DNA of 64,000 bases from Anaeromyxobacter sp. Fw109-5 (GTDB lineage Bacteria > Myxococcota > Myxococcia > Myxococcales > Anaeromyxobacteraceae): the NCBI RefSeq assembly GCF_000017505.1, contig NC_009675.1:4964501-5028500 (forward strand). The letters are read 5' to 3'. The translations under genes were made by a program, and so were the position numbers. The notes under the pieces are model-generated. The model had not been told where the DNA came from, did no database searches, and saw only the letters and a list, made by a program, of their open reading frames with translations. Below are positions 51,319-59,351 of the stretch, one piece after another (position 1 is the first letter of the stretch; each line of letters opens with the position of its first letter).

Positions 51319-52495
51319 GAGCACGAGGGAAGAGGGCGGGGAGGACCAGCGCGGCCCACGAGGCCAGCGCGCCGAGGAACAGCACCGCCGCGACGGCGAG
51401 CCAGAGCTGCAGGCGCGCGCGGTCGATCCCGGCGAGCAGCCGCGCCGCCGTGGCGGCCAGGACGAGGAGGCCGACGGCGCGCACCGGCGCGGGCGAGCCG
51501 GCGAGCCGCTCGGGGCGGCCGCCGTGCGTCACCGCCACGTGGATCGACACTGCGAGCGTCATGAGGGCGAACCCGCCGACGAAGGTGAGGTGGAGCGCCG
51601 CGCCGCGGAGCTTCGGGAAGATCGCGGCGAGCAGGTAACCTGCGAGCAGCAGCCACGCCGAGAGCCAGACGAGGCCGCGGTGCAGCCCCGGCGCGCTGGG
51701 GGCGCGGTGGATGCGCGCCACGCCGAGGAGCACCGCGCCCGCCACGGCGGCGCGCAGCGCGAGGCCCTCCAGCGCGGAGCGGAAGATCTCGAGCGGGAAG
51801 CTCGCCAGGAACGCGAGGGCGAGCGCGCCGTGCCGGAGCGCGGCCCGGCGGTTGGCGCCCGGCTCGAGCGCGTCCGGCGGAGCCTCCCCGCGCGTCAGCT
51901 GCGGCAGCAGGATCCCGCCCACGCCGAGCACGAGGCCGGTCACGAGCCCCTGCACGAGCATCCCGCGCCCGAGCGCCCATACCTGGGGTCCCGGCCAGGG
52001 ACCGAGCCGCGGGGCGATCGCGCTCGCGATCGCCCCGCCGGCGCCGAGGAGCAGCGCCGCCGGGACCCATGCGAAGACCGCCGGGACGCGGCGCAGGGCG
52101 CGCTCGCTCGCGAGCCGGCGCGCGGCGAAGCCGGCGAGGACCGCGATCCCGGCGAGCCAGGCCGCGTGACCCGCGGCGCTCCGCCCCACGAGGTGCAGCA
52201 GCACCGCGGCCACGGGGGCGCCAGCCGCGAGCGCCATCTGCCAGGCCGCCGGCGCGCGCGTGCCCGTCCGGCGCGGGACGAAGGTGAACAGGAACCCCGT
52301 CGCGAAGGCCGTCATGAACCCCTGGATCAGCGCGAGCGAGTGGGCGAGCCCGCTCTCCCCGACCGCCCCGGACATGGCCTGCCGGAGGACGTCTCCGACG
52401 CCGATCGCCCCGAGCGCGGCTCCCAGCGGGAAGAAGAGGCGATACGGCTCCCGCCGCCAGGGCGGGGCCTCGAGGTGGCGAGCCGTGACGCTCAC
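51233..52495 (-). CDS. NnrS family membrane protein
   Basis: A 420-residue inner-membrane protein with about 12 helices. The N-terminus EPYRLFFPLGAALGAIGVGDVLRQ and QGFMTAFATGFLFTFVPRRTG match the NnrS family, haem/copper-containing proteins that relieve nitric oxide stress. Conserved His residues occur in helices (LHLVGRSAAGHAAW, LHLTFVGGFALM, SIHVAVTHGG). GTG at 52495 starts MSVTARHLEA; GTG at 52531 is possible. The last 25 residues are encoded antisense to the M64 gene and are low complexity. It is divergent from an acyl-CoA dehydrogenase, 101 bases away. No nitrite or NO reductase gene is present in the window. Confidence 0.88.
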   Translation of the reverse strand: MSVTARHLEAPPWRREPYRLFFPLGAALGAIGVGDVLRQAMSGAVGESGLAHSLALIQGFMTAFATGFLFTFVPRRTGTRAPAAWQMALAAGAPVAAVLLHLVGRSAAGHAAWLAGIAVLAGFAARRLASERALRRVPAVFAWVPAALLLGAGGAIASAIAPRLGPWPGPQVWALGRGMLVQGLVTGLVLGVGGILLPQLTRGEAPPDALEPGANRRAALRHGALALAFLASFPLEIFRSALEGLALRAAVAGAVLLGVARIHRAPSAPGLHRGLVWLSAWLLLAGYLLAAIFPKLRGAALHLTFVGGFALMTLAVSIHVAVTHGGRPERLAGSPAPVRAVGLLVLAATAARLLAGIDRARLQLWLAVAAVLFLGALASWAALVLPALFPRAPSAPAPRTGRSPSTAPAGTPRRTAPDRG

Positions 52496-52596
52496 CCCGC
52501 AAACGGTGTGAGCGGCGACGCCGAGCGGCACCCGTGTCTCGCGTTGGATTACGCGGCGCGTTATGATTCGTGAGTCAACCGCCGGAGGCCCCCGCC

Positions 52597-54336
52597 ATGG
52601 ACAAGAAGACCGCGAGCTTCATGCGCTCGCTCTGCATGGGCGACATCGAAGAGGAGCTGTTGCTTCCGTTCCCGGAGCCCAAGGCCGGCGAGAAGCAGAC
52701 CCTCGCGGCGGTGCTCCAGACCCTGAAGTCCATGCTCGGCTCGCGCGAGCGCGACTTCCGCGCCTGGGATCGCGCCGGCGAGATGCCGAGGGCGTTCGTG
52801 GACGAGCTCAAGGAGGCGGGCCTCTTCAGCCTCGTCATCCCGGAGACGCACGGAGGGCTCGGGCTCGGCGCGACCGCCTACTCGCGCGTGATCCAGGAGC
52901 TCGCCCGCTACGACGCGTCGGTGGCGGTGACGGTCGGCGCGCACAGCTCGATCGGCATGCGCGGGCTCCTCCTCTTCGGCACCGAGGAGCAGAAGGCCCG
53001 CTTCCTGCCGAAGCTCGCGACCGGGGAGCTGATCGCCGCCTTCTGCCTCACCGAGCCCGGCGCGGGCTCCGACGCGGCGAGCATCAAGACCACCGCGGTG
53101 CGGGACGGCGACGACTGGGTGCTGAACGGCGAGAAGCTCTGGATCACGAACGGCGGCATCGCCGACTTCTTCACGGTCTTCGCGCGCACCTCCCTGGACG
53201 GGCGCGGCAACATCACCGCCTTCATCGTGACGCGCGACCTGAAGGGCGTCTCGACGGGACCGCACGAGGACAAGATGGGGATCCGCGCCTCGTCCACCAC
53301 CACCGTGGTGCTCGAGGACGTCCGCGTGCCCGCCGCCAACGTGCTCGGGGAGGTCGGCAAGGGCTTCAAGCTCGCCATGAAGATCCTGAACGCCGGCCGC
53401 ACGGGGCTGGGCGGCGGATCGGTGGGCGGCATGAAGCGGCTCATCGAGCTCTCCGTGCGCCAGGCGCGCGAGCGCGTCCAGTTCGGCCAGCCCATCGCGA
53501 GCTTCGAGTCCATCCAGCAGAAGATCGGCCAGATGGTGGTGGACTGCTACGCCTCCGAGAGCGTCGTGAACCTCGTCGCCGGCCTCGTGGACCGCGGCTT
53601 CGAGGACTACGCGGTCGAGGCGGCGATCTCCAAGGTGCTCTCGAGCGAGGCGCTGTGGCGGACCGCGGACGAGGCGCTCCAGATCGCGGCGGGCCAGGGG
53701 TACATGCGCGAGATGCCGTACGAGCTGGCGCTGCGCGACAGCCGGATCAACCGGATCTTCGAGGGCACGAACGAGATCCTGCGGCTGTTCATCGCGCTCA
53801 CCGCGATGAACGACGTGGCGGAGGAGCTGAAGGACCTCTCGGTCTCGATGCGCGGCGTGTTCGCCGATCCCATCAAGGGGTTCGGGGTGCTCTCCGACTA
53901 CGCCAAGCGGCGCGCCCAGCTCGCCACCGGCCTGCGGCGCGAGAAGGGCCGCTGGTCGCTGCTCCACCCCAGCCTCGCCGAGGAGGCGCAGCTCTTCGAG
54001 CACTCCGCGACGGCGCTCGCCGTGGCCGCCGATCGCATCCTGCGCAAGCACGGGAAGCGGATCATCGGCGAGCAGCTCGCGACCCGCCGGCTCGCCGACA
54101 TCATGGTGGACCTGTTCGCGCTCGCGGCGATGCTCGCCCGCGTCTCCACCGGCATCGAGGACCGCGGAGAGGCGTCGGTGGAGATGGAGCGCCAGATCGT
54201 CCGCACCTTCGCGTGGCAGGCGAAGCGGCGCGTGGACCAGAACCTCGCCGGCATCGACGACAACGAGGACCCCACCGTCAAGCAGCTCGCGAAGCACGTC
54301 CTCGAGACTGGCAAGTACGTCTGGGACAACCTCTAG
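52597..54336 (+). CDS. Acyl-CoA dehydrogenase, long (VLCAD/ACAD9-like) form
   Basis: A 579-residue FAD enzyme of fatty-acid beta-oxidation. The core has AFCLTEPGAGSDAASIKTTA (FAD/substrate loop), WITNGGIADFFTVFA and DKMGIRASSTTTVV. The C-terminal half of the core has the catalytic Glu in INRIFEGTNEILRLFI (near 393). Residues about 440-579 form the extra helical domain of very-long-chain enzymes (HSATALAVAADRILRKHG and similar), which links to a membrane or partner flavoprotein. The ATG at 52597 has GGAGG upstream; GTG at 52570 is also in frame. It is monocistronic and is followed by a strong terminator hairpin. Confidence 0.93.
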   Translation: MDKKTASFMRSLCMGDIEEELLLPFPEPKAGEKQTLAAVLQTLKSMLGSRERDFRAWDRAGEMPRAFVDELKEAGLFSLVIPETHGGLGLGATAYSRVIQELARYDASVAVTVGAHSSIGMRGLLLFGTEEQKARFLPKLATGELIAAFCLTEPGAGSDAASIKTTAVRDGDDWVLNGEKLWITNGGIADFFTVFARTSLDGRGNITAFIVTRDLKGVSTGPHEDKMGIRASSTTTVVLEDVRVPAANVLGEVGKGFKLAMKILNAGRTGLGGGSVGGMKRLIELSVRQARERVQFGQPIASFESIQQKIGQMVVDCYASESVVNLVAGLVDRGFEDYAVEAAISKVLSSEALWRTADEALQIAAGQGYMREMPYELALRDSRINRIFEGTNEILRLFIALTAMNDVAEELKDLSVSMRGVFADPIKGFGVLSDYAKRRAQLATGLRREKGRWSLLHPSLAEEAQLFEHSATALAVAADRILRKHGKRIIGEQLATRRLADIMVDLFALAAMLARVSTGIEDRGEASVEMERQIVRTFAWQAKRRVDQNLAGIDDNEDPTVKQLAKHVLETGKYVWDNL

Positions 54337-54346
54337 CCGCGGCGCG

Positions 54347-54374
54347 GCGGCCTGCCCCCCTGCGGGCAGGCCGC
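54347..54374. terminator. Bidirectional hairpin between convergent genes
   Basis: GCGGCCTGCCC (54347-54357) pairs perfectly with GGGCAGGCCGC (54364-54374) around a 6-base loop. It is followed by TCCCCCTT. It lies 10 bases after the acyl-CoA dehydrogenase stop and 26 bases before the stop of the convergent gene. Confidence 0.75.
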
Positions 54375-54400
54375 GTCCCCCTTAGCCGGGCCGGGCGGCG

Positions 54401-55096
54401 TCACGCCGCGTGCAGGAAGGTCGCGACGACCCTCTCCCAGCCCTCCTCCCCGAGCGTGGAGGGGGTGGGCGGGGGGAGCTCCCCGCCGTCCGCGGCCACC
54501 AGCCCCAGCTCATGCTCGACGTAGCGGTCGAGCCGAGCGCGCTCGCGGCGCAGCCAGCCGCCTCCCTCCCGGTCCTGGGGGAAGGTCATGTACCCGCCGT
54601 CGGCGGGCGCGATGGTGAACAGCCAGCCGCGCCCGTATGGCTCGAGCTTCACGAGCGAGGGGTCCCGGCGCACCGCCCCGTTCCTCGCCACCACCACACC
54701 ATCCACCGGCGCGCCGATGCGGATCGAGCGGCCGCCGGCGTGGACCACCGCCACCGGCTCCCCGCGGCGCACCTGCGTGCCCGGGCGCGGCAGGTCGACG
54801 GCGCTCGTCGACGGGATGAGCCGCTGGGCGAAGTCGTCCAGCCCCACCCGCAGCCCGCCGGCCGCCGACGCGAGCCAGGTGTGGTTGGGGGCGTAGTAGG
54901 CGCCGCGACGGAACGCGAGCCCGCCCACCTCGCCCACGGCGGCCTCGCGGCGGCGCTGGAGCGCGCGCCACGCCAGCGCGAGGACCAGCGCCGGGACGGC
55001 GAGCGCGGCGAGCCCGGCCACGAACACCGCCGAGCGACCCGCGACACCGAGGAGGAATGAGCCGAGCGTCTCGAGGAATGACACCAGCGTCGTCAT
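54401..55096 (-). CDS. Membrane-anchored GcvH-like protein lacking the lipoyl lysine
   Basis: A 231-residue protein. Two N-terminal hydrophobic segments (about 5-20 and 25-45) anchor it. The next part resembles the glycine-cleavage H protein fold: the opener AYYAPNHTWLASAAGGLRVGLDDFAQRLI, then the hammerhead DLPRPGTQVRRGEPVAVVHAGG and IGAPVDGVVVARNGAVRRDPSLV. At the position of the lipoylated Lys in true GcvH, Gly is found, so lipoylation and glycine cleavage are excluded. The C-terminal 60 residues are helical and charged. Such GcvH-like membrane proteins occur near redox genes in deltaproteobacteria; the role is unknown. It is convergent with the acyl-CoA dehydrogenase. Confidence 0.8.
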   Translation of the reverse strand: MTTLVSFLETLGSFLLGVAGRSAVFVAGLAALAVPALVLALAWRALQRRREAAVGEVGGLAFRRGAYYAPNHTWLASAAGGLRVGLDDFAQRLIPSTSAVDLPRPGTQVRRGEPVAVVHAGGRSIRIGAPVDGVVVARNGAVRRDPSLVKLEPYGRGWLFTIAPADGGYMTFPQDREGGGWLRRERARLDRYVEHELGLVAADGGELPPPTPSTLGEEGWERVVATFLHAA

Positions 55097-55482
55097 GATG
55101 CGCTCCCTTCGTGGTCGGAACCCGATCCGATCCCCCGGAGTCGCAAGGCGCGGGCCAGCGAGCGCGCGGGCGTGGAGGCGCGGATTTACTCGCGCGGCGC
55201 GGGGGCGCGGCGGAGCGCCGCGTAACGGATCTCAGCGGCGGCTCCCCCGCGGGCGGGGGGAAGCGCCGCGAATACGGGCGCGTGGGCGCTTGCGTTGAAT
55301 CGGTCAACGGGTGGTGAATTCCTCGCTGACCCTCCGCGCGGGCGAGCGCCCCCGCGGTGCAACGCAGGACCCTCGCGGTGGGCCCCCACGAAGCGTGCCC
55401 GCCTCCCCCACAGGCGCGCACCCGGAGGCTTGCGGACGCGGCACTCCGCGCGAACGTTGTCGTGCCGGAGGGCTCTCCCGCC
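55097..55482. other. Intergenic region, 386 bases, with one palindrome
   Basis: Divergent gap between the GcvH-like gene and the small secreted protein gene. It is very GC-rich with short hairpins (for example CGCGGCGG and GCCGCG around 55205). The one striking element is GTTGA-ATCGG-TCAAC at 55294-55308, an inverted repeat in a locally AT-richer patch that could be an operator or promoter for the rightward gene. No gene-like frame stands out. Confidence 0.45.
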
Positions 55483-56061
55483 ATGTCGCGCTCGCTCCTC
55501 GTCGCCGCCGCGCTCGCCGCGCTCCCCGTCATCTCTCCAGCCGAACCGCCCCGAGCGGAGGGAGCCATCGACGCCGGAGAAGCGCGCGTGGAGGTGCTCG
55601 GCCGCCGCTACGCGGCCGGTGACACGATCGAGCTCCCGGAGGGTTATCTGAGGGTGGAGGAGGACGGACCGGAGGACGAGGAGATCGGCTCCTTCTCGGT
55701 GGTGCCCGCCGCTGCCCTGGCCCGAGCACCGGACGCGCTCCCCGGACGGGCGGAGGAGGCCCTGACGGGAGCCGAGGGGGAGGCGCCGGTGACGCGAGAG
55801 GAAGAGCGCGAGGCGCCGCGGGCCGCCGCCGCCGACTGCAGCGCCGAGCGCGCCGCGTACCTCGCCGAGATCTGGAAGCAGTCGGGGATCGAGCTGTCCG
55901 ATCCGCAGGGATTCCTCGAGGGAATGGGGCGGACCGAGCAGGGATCCGATCTCACCCTCGCGTGGTTCGCGCTCAACACGGATGCGTTCAGGACCCTCGC
56001 GTGGTCGTCCGATGCGAGGGCGAAGGCAGCGGAGCTGGCGAGGTGTGCGAGGGGGAGGTGA
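55483..56061 (+). CDS. Exported acidic protein of unknown function
   Basis: A 192-residue protein. The signal peptide (LLVAAALAALPVISPAEP) is followed by a small beta region (ARVEVLGRRYAAGDTIELPEGYLRVEE). A very acidic, low-complexity linker with repeated Glu (EEALTGAEGEAPVTREEE) comes next. The C-terminal helical domain has two Cys (ADCSAERAAYL and ELARCARG) that could pair. The ATG at 55483 sits 11 bases after GGAGGG. It is convergent with the YiiX-like gene. I do not recognise the family. Confidence 0.7.
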   Translation: MSRSLLVAAALAALPVISPAEPPRAEGAIDAGEARVEVLGRRYAAGDTIELPEGYLRVEEDGPEDEEIGSFSVVPAAALARAPDALPGRAEEALTGAEGEAPVTREEEREAPRAAAADCSAERAAYLAEIWKQSGIELSDPQGFLEGMGRTEQGSDLTLAWFALNTDAFRTLAWSSDARAKAAELARCARGR

Positions 56062-56144
56062 GGACGGCCTCCGGCTACACCCGGGCCGGCCCTCCCTGAG
56101 CGCGCGGCGCGGCGTCAGCCGCGGCGAAGTCGAAGCGCGTCCTC

Positions 56145-56190
56145 GCGGTCGCGGTCGCGGTCGGATTGGCGATCGCGGTCACGCGACCGC
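56145..56190. repeat. Short GCGGTC repeat and hairpin between convergent genes
   Basis: GCGGTC is repeated three times at 56145-56162 and again near 56174. GCGACCGC at 56183-56190 can pair with the GCGGTCGC copies, so the transcript could fold as a terminator. The hexamer is the same unit as in the array at 43030, in the opposite orientation. Confidence 0.55.
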
Positions 56191-56212
56191 AGCGTCTCCA
56201 CCCGGCCGCCCC

Positions 56213-57043
56213 TCACGCCGCCGCGGTCGTCCCCAACCCCCGCTCGATTCCCTCTCGCGGCTCCGCGGGACGCAACGCCCCCAGCCTCGCCGCGTCCACC
56301 GAGTGGCTCGCACAGACGAGCTCGAGCGGCGCCCGGACGAACGCGTCCGGGACGATCCCGACGCCGGAGATCCCCAGGATCCGGTGCCGCCGCGGCTGGA
56401 CGCCCAGGAACGGCGCGAGGCAGCGGGTGGCGCGGTGGACGAGCTCGGTGCACGAGAGCCGCCGCAGGTCGCGGAAGTCGAGGTCGAAGTCGTATTCGAC
56501 CCCCACCTGCGCGAGCGCCTCGCGCCGCACCACCGGCCACGCCTCCTCGAACGCGACGTCGCCGCCGGCGACGAGCCGGTCGCGGAGCGCGCGCTCTTGC
56601 TCGCCGAGCGCGCGGGGATCGTCCGGCGGTGCGCCCGGCCGGGCCCGGAGCTGGGCCGGGAAGCGCAGCACCGCCAGCCGATCGCAGCGGCAGAAGTCGA
56701 GCACGTCCTCGGTGACGACGCCCTCGGCGATCGCGTGGATCACCGTCTGCTCGCCCACGGCGAAGCCCTCGCGGTGCTCGGGCGGCGCGGCGGCCCGATC
56801 GACCTCGCCGGTGCGCCCGAGGAACAGGCCCACGTGGCTGAACAGCCCGGGGATGAGCTTCCCATCGAGGTAGGCGTCGAAGCCGCGCACGAGCACGTCG
56901 CCCGGGCGCACCCGCTCGATCACCGCGCGCATGTCTCGCCCCTTCACGCGGTACGAGCCGGGGTCGTAGACGATCCACATCGGCCAGCGGAACACCTTCA
57001 CGTCGCCGAGCACGGCGAGGAGCGCATCGCGCACGCGTCCCAT
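56213..57043 (-). CDS. YiiX-type permuted NlpC/P60 cysteine peptidase-like protein
   Basis: A 276-residue protein with the circularly permuted papain-like fold of YiiX/YebB proteins. The His side is RPGDVLVRGFDAYLDGKLIPG followed by LFSHVGLFLG (near 75). The catalytic Cys is in RRLSCTELVHRATRC (near 208). The region between holds GEQTVIHAIAEGVVTEDVLDF, a usual core strand. No signal peptide is clear at MGRVRDALLAVLG. GGAGGT precedes the ATG at 57043. Relatives act on lipids or peptide bonds in the envelope. It is convergent with the acidic exported protein. The substrate is unknown. Confidence 0.85.
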   Translation of the reverse strand: MGRVRDALLAVLGDVKVFRWPMWIVYDPGSYRVKGRDMRAVIERVRPGDVLVRGFDAYLDGKLIPGLFSHVGLFLGRTGEVDRAAAPPEHREGFAVGEQTVIHAIAEGVVTEDVLDFCRCDRLAVLRFPAQLRARPGAPPDDPRALGEQERALRDRLVAGGDVAFEEAWPVVRREALAQVGVEYDFDLDFRDLRRLSCTELVHRATRCLAPFLGVQPRRHRILGISGVGIVPDAFVRAPLELVCASHSVDAARLGALRPAEPREGIERGLGTTAAA

Positions 57044-57107
57044 CGAGACCTCCGCAGGGGGTGCGAGATGAAACCACACCGACCGTGAGTACGGAAGTCC
57101 GCGCGCT

Positions 57108-58013
57108 TCACTCACCGCGCTCGAGGGCCGCGACCTCGTCGCGCCGGGCCGCCTCGGTGGCCTCGGCCGCCTCCGCGCGGGCGCGCGCGACGTCCGCGCG
57201 CCGCGCCGCCGCCTCGGCCGCGCTCCTCGCCGCGCGCGCCGCCCGCTGCGCCTGCGCGAGCCGCCGCCGCGCCGCGGTGAGCTCCTGCGCCCGCTGGCGC
57301 TGTGCGCGCGCCTCGCGTGCGCGGGCCGCCGCCGCCTCGCGCTCCGCGCGGCGGTCCTCGGCCGCGGGCCTCCGCCGCGCGCCGCCACCTCCCTCCCCGC
57401 CCCGCCGCTCTCCCTCGCCCGCCTTTCCTCCCGCACCCGCGCCCCGCGCGCGGCGCGCCGGCTCGAGCCGCTCCGCGACGACGCCGAGACCGCTGAGATC
57501 CCCGCCCGCCACCTCCGGCTCGCGTGAGAACGCCCCCTCGCGGAGAGACGCCCGCGCGTCGCCCGGCGCGGCCGCCGCCACCCTCAGCAGCAGCTCGACG
57601 CGCGCCAGCGCGCCCGGGCTCGCCGGGCGTCCCTCCTCCGAGAGCACCTCGCCCGCCCTCCCCCGCAGCGCGCGCGCCGCCTTCCGGAGCGCCAGCTCCG
57701 CCTCGCGCAGCTCCTCCGCGCCCTGGCCGGCGAGCGCGCGCCGCTGCCCTGTGCGGAGCCGGTCTCCGGCGGCGAGGAGCGCCTCGACCTCCTCCCGGCG
57801 CTCGCGGGCGAGGCGGTTCAGGACCCACGCCAGGCCGACCGGGCGCCGGAGCTTCCGGATCGCGGCCGCGCCCGCTGCGTCGCCCCGCTCCGCCAGGGCG
57901 CGCGCGAGAGCGTCGCGCTCGCTCGTGAACCGCGCCGGGGGCGTGGCGAGGAGCCGCCCGGCCTCGTCGCCCCCCGCCGGAGCCTCCCCCTCGCCGGCGC
58001 GGCGGCGCGCCAC
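57108..58013 (-). CDS. Ala/Arg-rich coiled-coil protein
   Basis: A 301-residue soluble protein. The first 180 residues are helical and contain RFTSERDALARALAERGD and IRKLRRPVGLAWVLNRLARERREEVEALLAAGDRLR, patterns shared by a family of conserved actinobacterial and myxobacterial proteins of unknown function. The rest (about 190-300) is a basic low-complexity linker followed by a long heptad helix rich in Ala, Arg and Glu. GTG at 58013 is the start. It follows the encapsulin stop by two bases in the same direction, so it may be part of that operon, but no link to iron storage is visible. Confidence 0.65.
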   Translation of the reverse strand: MARRRAGEGEAPAGGDEAGRLLATPPARFTSERDALARALAERGDAAGAAAIRKLRRPVGLAWVLNRLARERREEVEALLAAGDRLRTGQRRALAGQGAEELREAELALRKAARALRGRAGEVLSEEGRPASPGALARVELLLRVAAAAPGDARASLREGAFSREPEVAGGDLSGLGVVAERLEPARRARGAGAGGKAGEGERRGGEGGGGARRRPAAEDRRAEREAAAARAREARAQRQRAQELTAARRRLAQAQRAARAARSAAEAAARRADVARARAEAAEATEAARRDEVAALERGE

Positions 58014-58015
58014 GG

Positions 58016-58828
58016 CTAGCGCCCGCGCAGGACCGCGACGGAGCCGGGGACGCCGGGCATGAGGGTCACCGACTCCACGAGCGAGATCTGGTGGAAGATC
58101 CCCTCCCGGCCGTCGTAGGCCGCGGCGAGCTCCTGGCCGACGAGGATGCGCGGGCCGGAGGGGGTCCGCATCACGATGACCGCGCCGTCCTGGATCGCGG
58201 GCGCCTTGACGATGCCTCCGGCGAAGGCCGGCTGCAGCTGCTGATGCGGCGTGAGGGCGGTGCCCGGGTACGGGCGCAGCAGCTGGTAGAACCGGCCGGG
58301 CGAGACGGCCAACGCGTACGGCCCGTGCCGCCCCGCCTCGTCGAGCTTCGCGAGCGCTCCGAGGAGATCGTCCGCCACGCGCGCCGGATCGCTCCAGTCG
58401 CCGGCGGGCAGCTCCACCGCGCCCTCGTGGCCGAGGAGCCCGCTCACGCCCGCGCGCGGGAGCCCCTCGAACACGATCCGGTCCTCCGCGCGCGCGATCT
58501 GCCGGGCGGCCTCCGACGCCTCGGAGAGGACGAGCGGCTCGCCGCAGGCGGCGTCCGCCTCGAGCGCCCGCGCGCCGAGCGCGAAGGTGCGGTGGATCAC
58601 CGGGAGCGGGCGCACCCTGGGGACGTGCACGTGCGCTCCCTCCGGCTCCTCGCCCAGCGGCAGATCCTCCGCCACGCCGGCGCGGGCGCCGAACCCGAGC
58701 GGCCCCACCACCTCGAGGAGCCGGCGCCCGGCGCGCACCTCGTCGGCGGCGCTCCGCGCCACGGCGTCGATGCGATCCCAGACCTCCTGCGCGAACGGCG
58801 CCCCCTCCCGATCGAGCCAGGTCGTCAT
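58016..58828 (-). CDS. Encapsulin shell protein (family 1, linocin M18-like)
   Basis: A 270-residue HK97-fold shell protein that self-assembles into a protein nanocompartment. It opens with LDREGAPFAQEVWDRIDAVA. GRRLLEVVGPLGFG, IHRTFALGARALE and AARQIARAEDRIVFEG are family 1 hallmarks, and the protein ends LVESVTLMPGVPGSVAVL. The length is normal. Its ATG overlaps the TGA of the ferritin gene (ATGA), so the two are coupled. The compartment would hold the encapsulated ferritin encoded upstream and store iron away from the cytoplasm. No separate promoter is seen. Confidence 0.92.
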   Translation of the reverse strand: MTTWLDREGAPFAQEVWDRIDAVARSAADEVRAGRRLLEVVGPLGFGARAGVAEDLPLGEEPEGAHVHVPRVRPLPVIHRTFALGARALEADAACGEPLVLSEASEAARQIARAEDRIVFEGLPRAGVSGLLGHEGAVELPAGDWSDPARVADDLLGALAKLDEAGRHGPYALAVSPGRFYQLLRPYPGTALTPHQQLQPAFAGGIVKAPAIQDGAVIVMRTPSGPRILVGQELAAAYDGREGIFHQISLVESVTLMPGVPGSVAVLRGR

Positions 58829-59337
58829 CGCTTCCCCTTCTCGCCGCGGCGCTCGACGTCCGCCTCGCCCGCCGCCTCCTCCTCTTCCTCCCCGGAGACG
58901 ATCGGACCCGAATGCCCGGTGTGCATCCGCAGCATCCGGGCGAAGGCGACGTCCCTTCGCCGGATCCACTCGAGGATCATCGACGCGTGCTCCTTCTCCT
59001 CGTCCCGGTTGTGCTCGAGGATGTGCCGCAGCTCGGGATCCTCGGTCGCGTCGATCCGCTGCTGGTACCAGTCGATCGCCTCGAGCTCCTCCTGGAGCGA
59101 GACGAGCGCCCGGTGAAGGTCCTTCGTCCGCGCGGACAAGAGCTCCTCGCGCTCGTGCCACCCCTGCGATGCGCCGGCCATGCTGGACGAGTGCGCAGCC
59201 GGGGCGTCCGCGCCAAGCCCCGGGCCGTCCGCCGCCGCGTCCGAGGGCGCACTGTGCGTGACTTTCGCGCCCTCGCGCCCCACGTTTCCCGGCCACCCCC
59301 CCTCGCGGGAAGCGAGTTCCTTGGCGAGCGGTTCCAT
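58825..59337 (-). CDS. Encapsulated ferritin (EncFtn) cargo of the encapsulin
   Basis: A ferritin-like protein that oxidises Fe(II) inside encapsulin. The conserved core is WHEREELLSARTKDLHRALVSL, then EELEAIDWYQQRIDATEDPEL and HNRDEEKEHASMILEWIRR. It supplies the ferroxidase Glu, Glu and His of the EncFtn dimer interface. Two starts are possible. The ATG at 59337 has GGAGGT upstream but adds about 52 unmatched residues. The ATG at 59181 (MAGASQGWHE) fits family length but lacks a ribosome site. The C-terminus is acidic then basic (GEEEEEAAGEADVERRGEKGK) and lacks the usual cargo-loading peptide with a GSL core. The stop overlaps the encapsulin start. Confidence 0.9.
   Translation of the reverse strand: MEPLAKELASREGGWPGNVGREGAKVTHSAPSDAAADGPGLGADAPAAHSSSMAGASQGWHEREELLSARTKDLHRALVSLQEELEAIDWYQQRIDATEDPELRHILEHNRDEEKEHASMILEWIRRRDVAFARMLRMHTGHSGPIVSGEEEEEAAGEADVERRGEKGKR
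59243..59274. repeat. Inverted repeat at the 5' end of the ferritin gene
   Basis: GAGGGCGC (59243-59250) and GCGCCCTC (59267-59274) are perfect inverted repeats with a 16-base spacer. If the ferritin starts at 59181, this lies in the divergent promoter region and may be an operator. If it starts at 59337, it is inside the coding part. Confidence 0.45.
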
Positions 59338-59351
59338 GGCATGAGACCTCC

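Noticed and set aside
58825-58870. A cargo-loading peptide hidden in another frame at the ferritin end
   Set aside because: The other two frames read as Arg/Gly-rich or Pro/Lys/Arg-rich noise with no GSL-type core.
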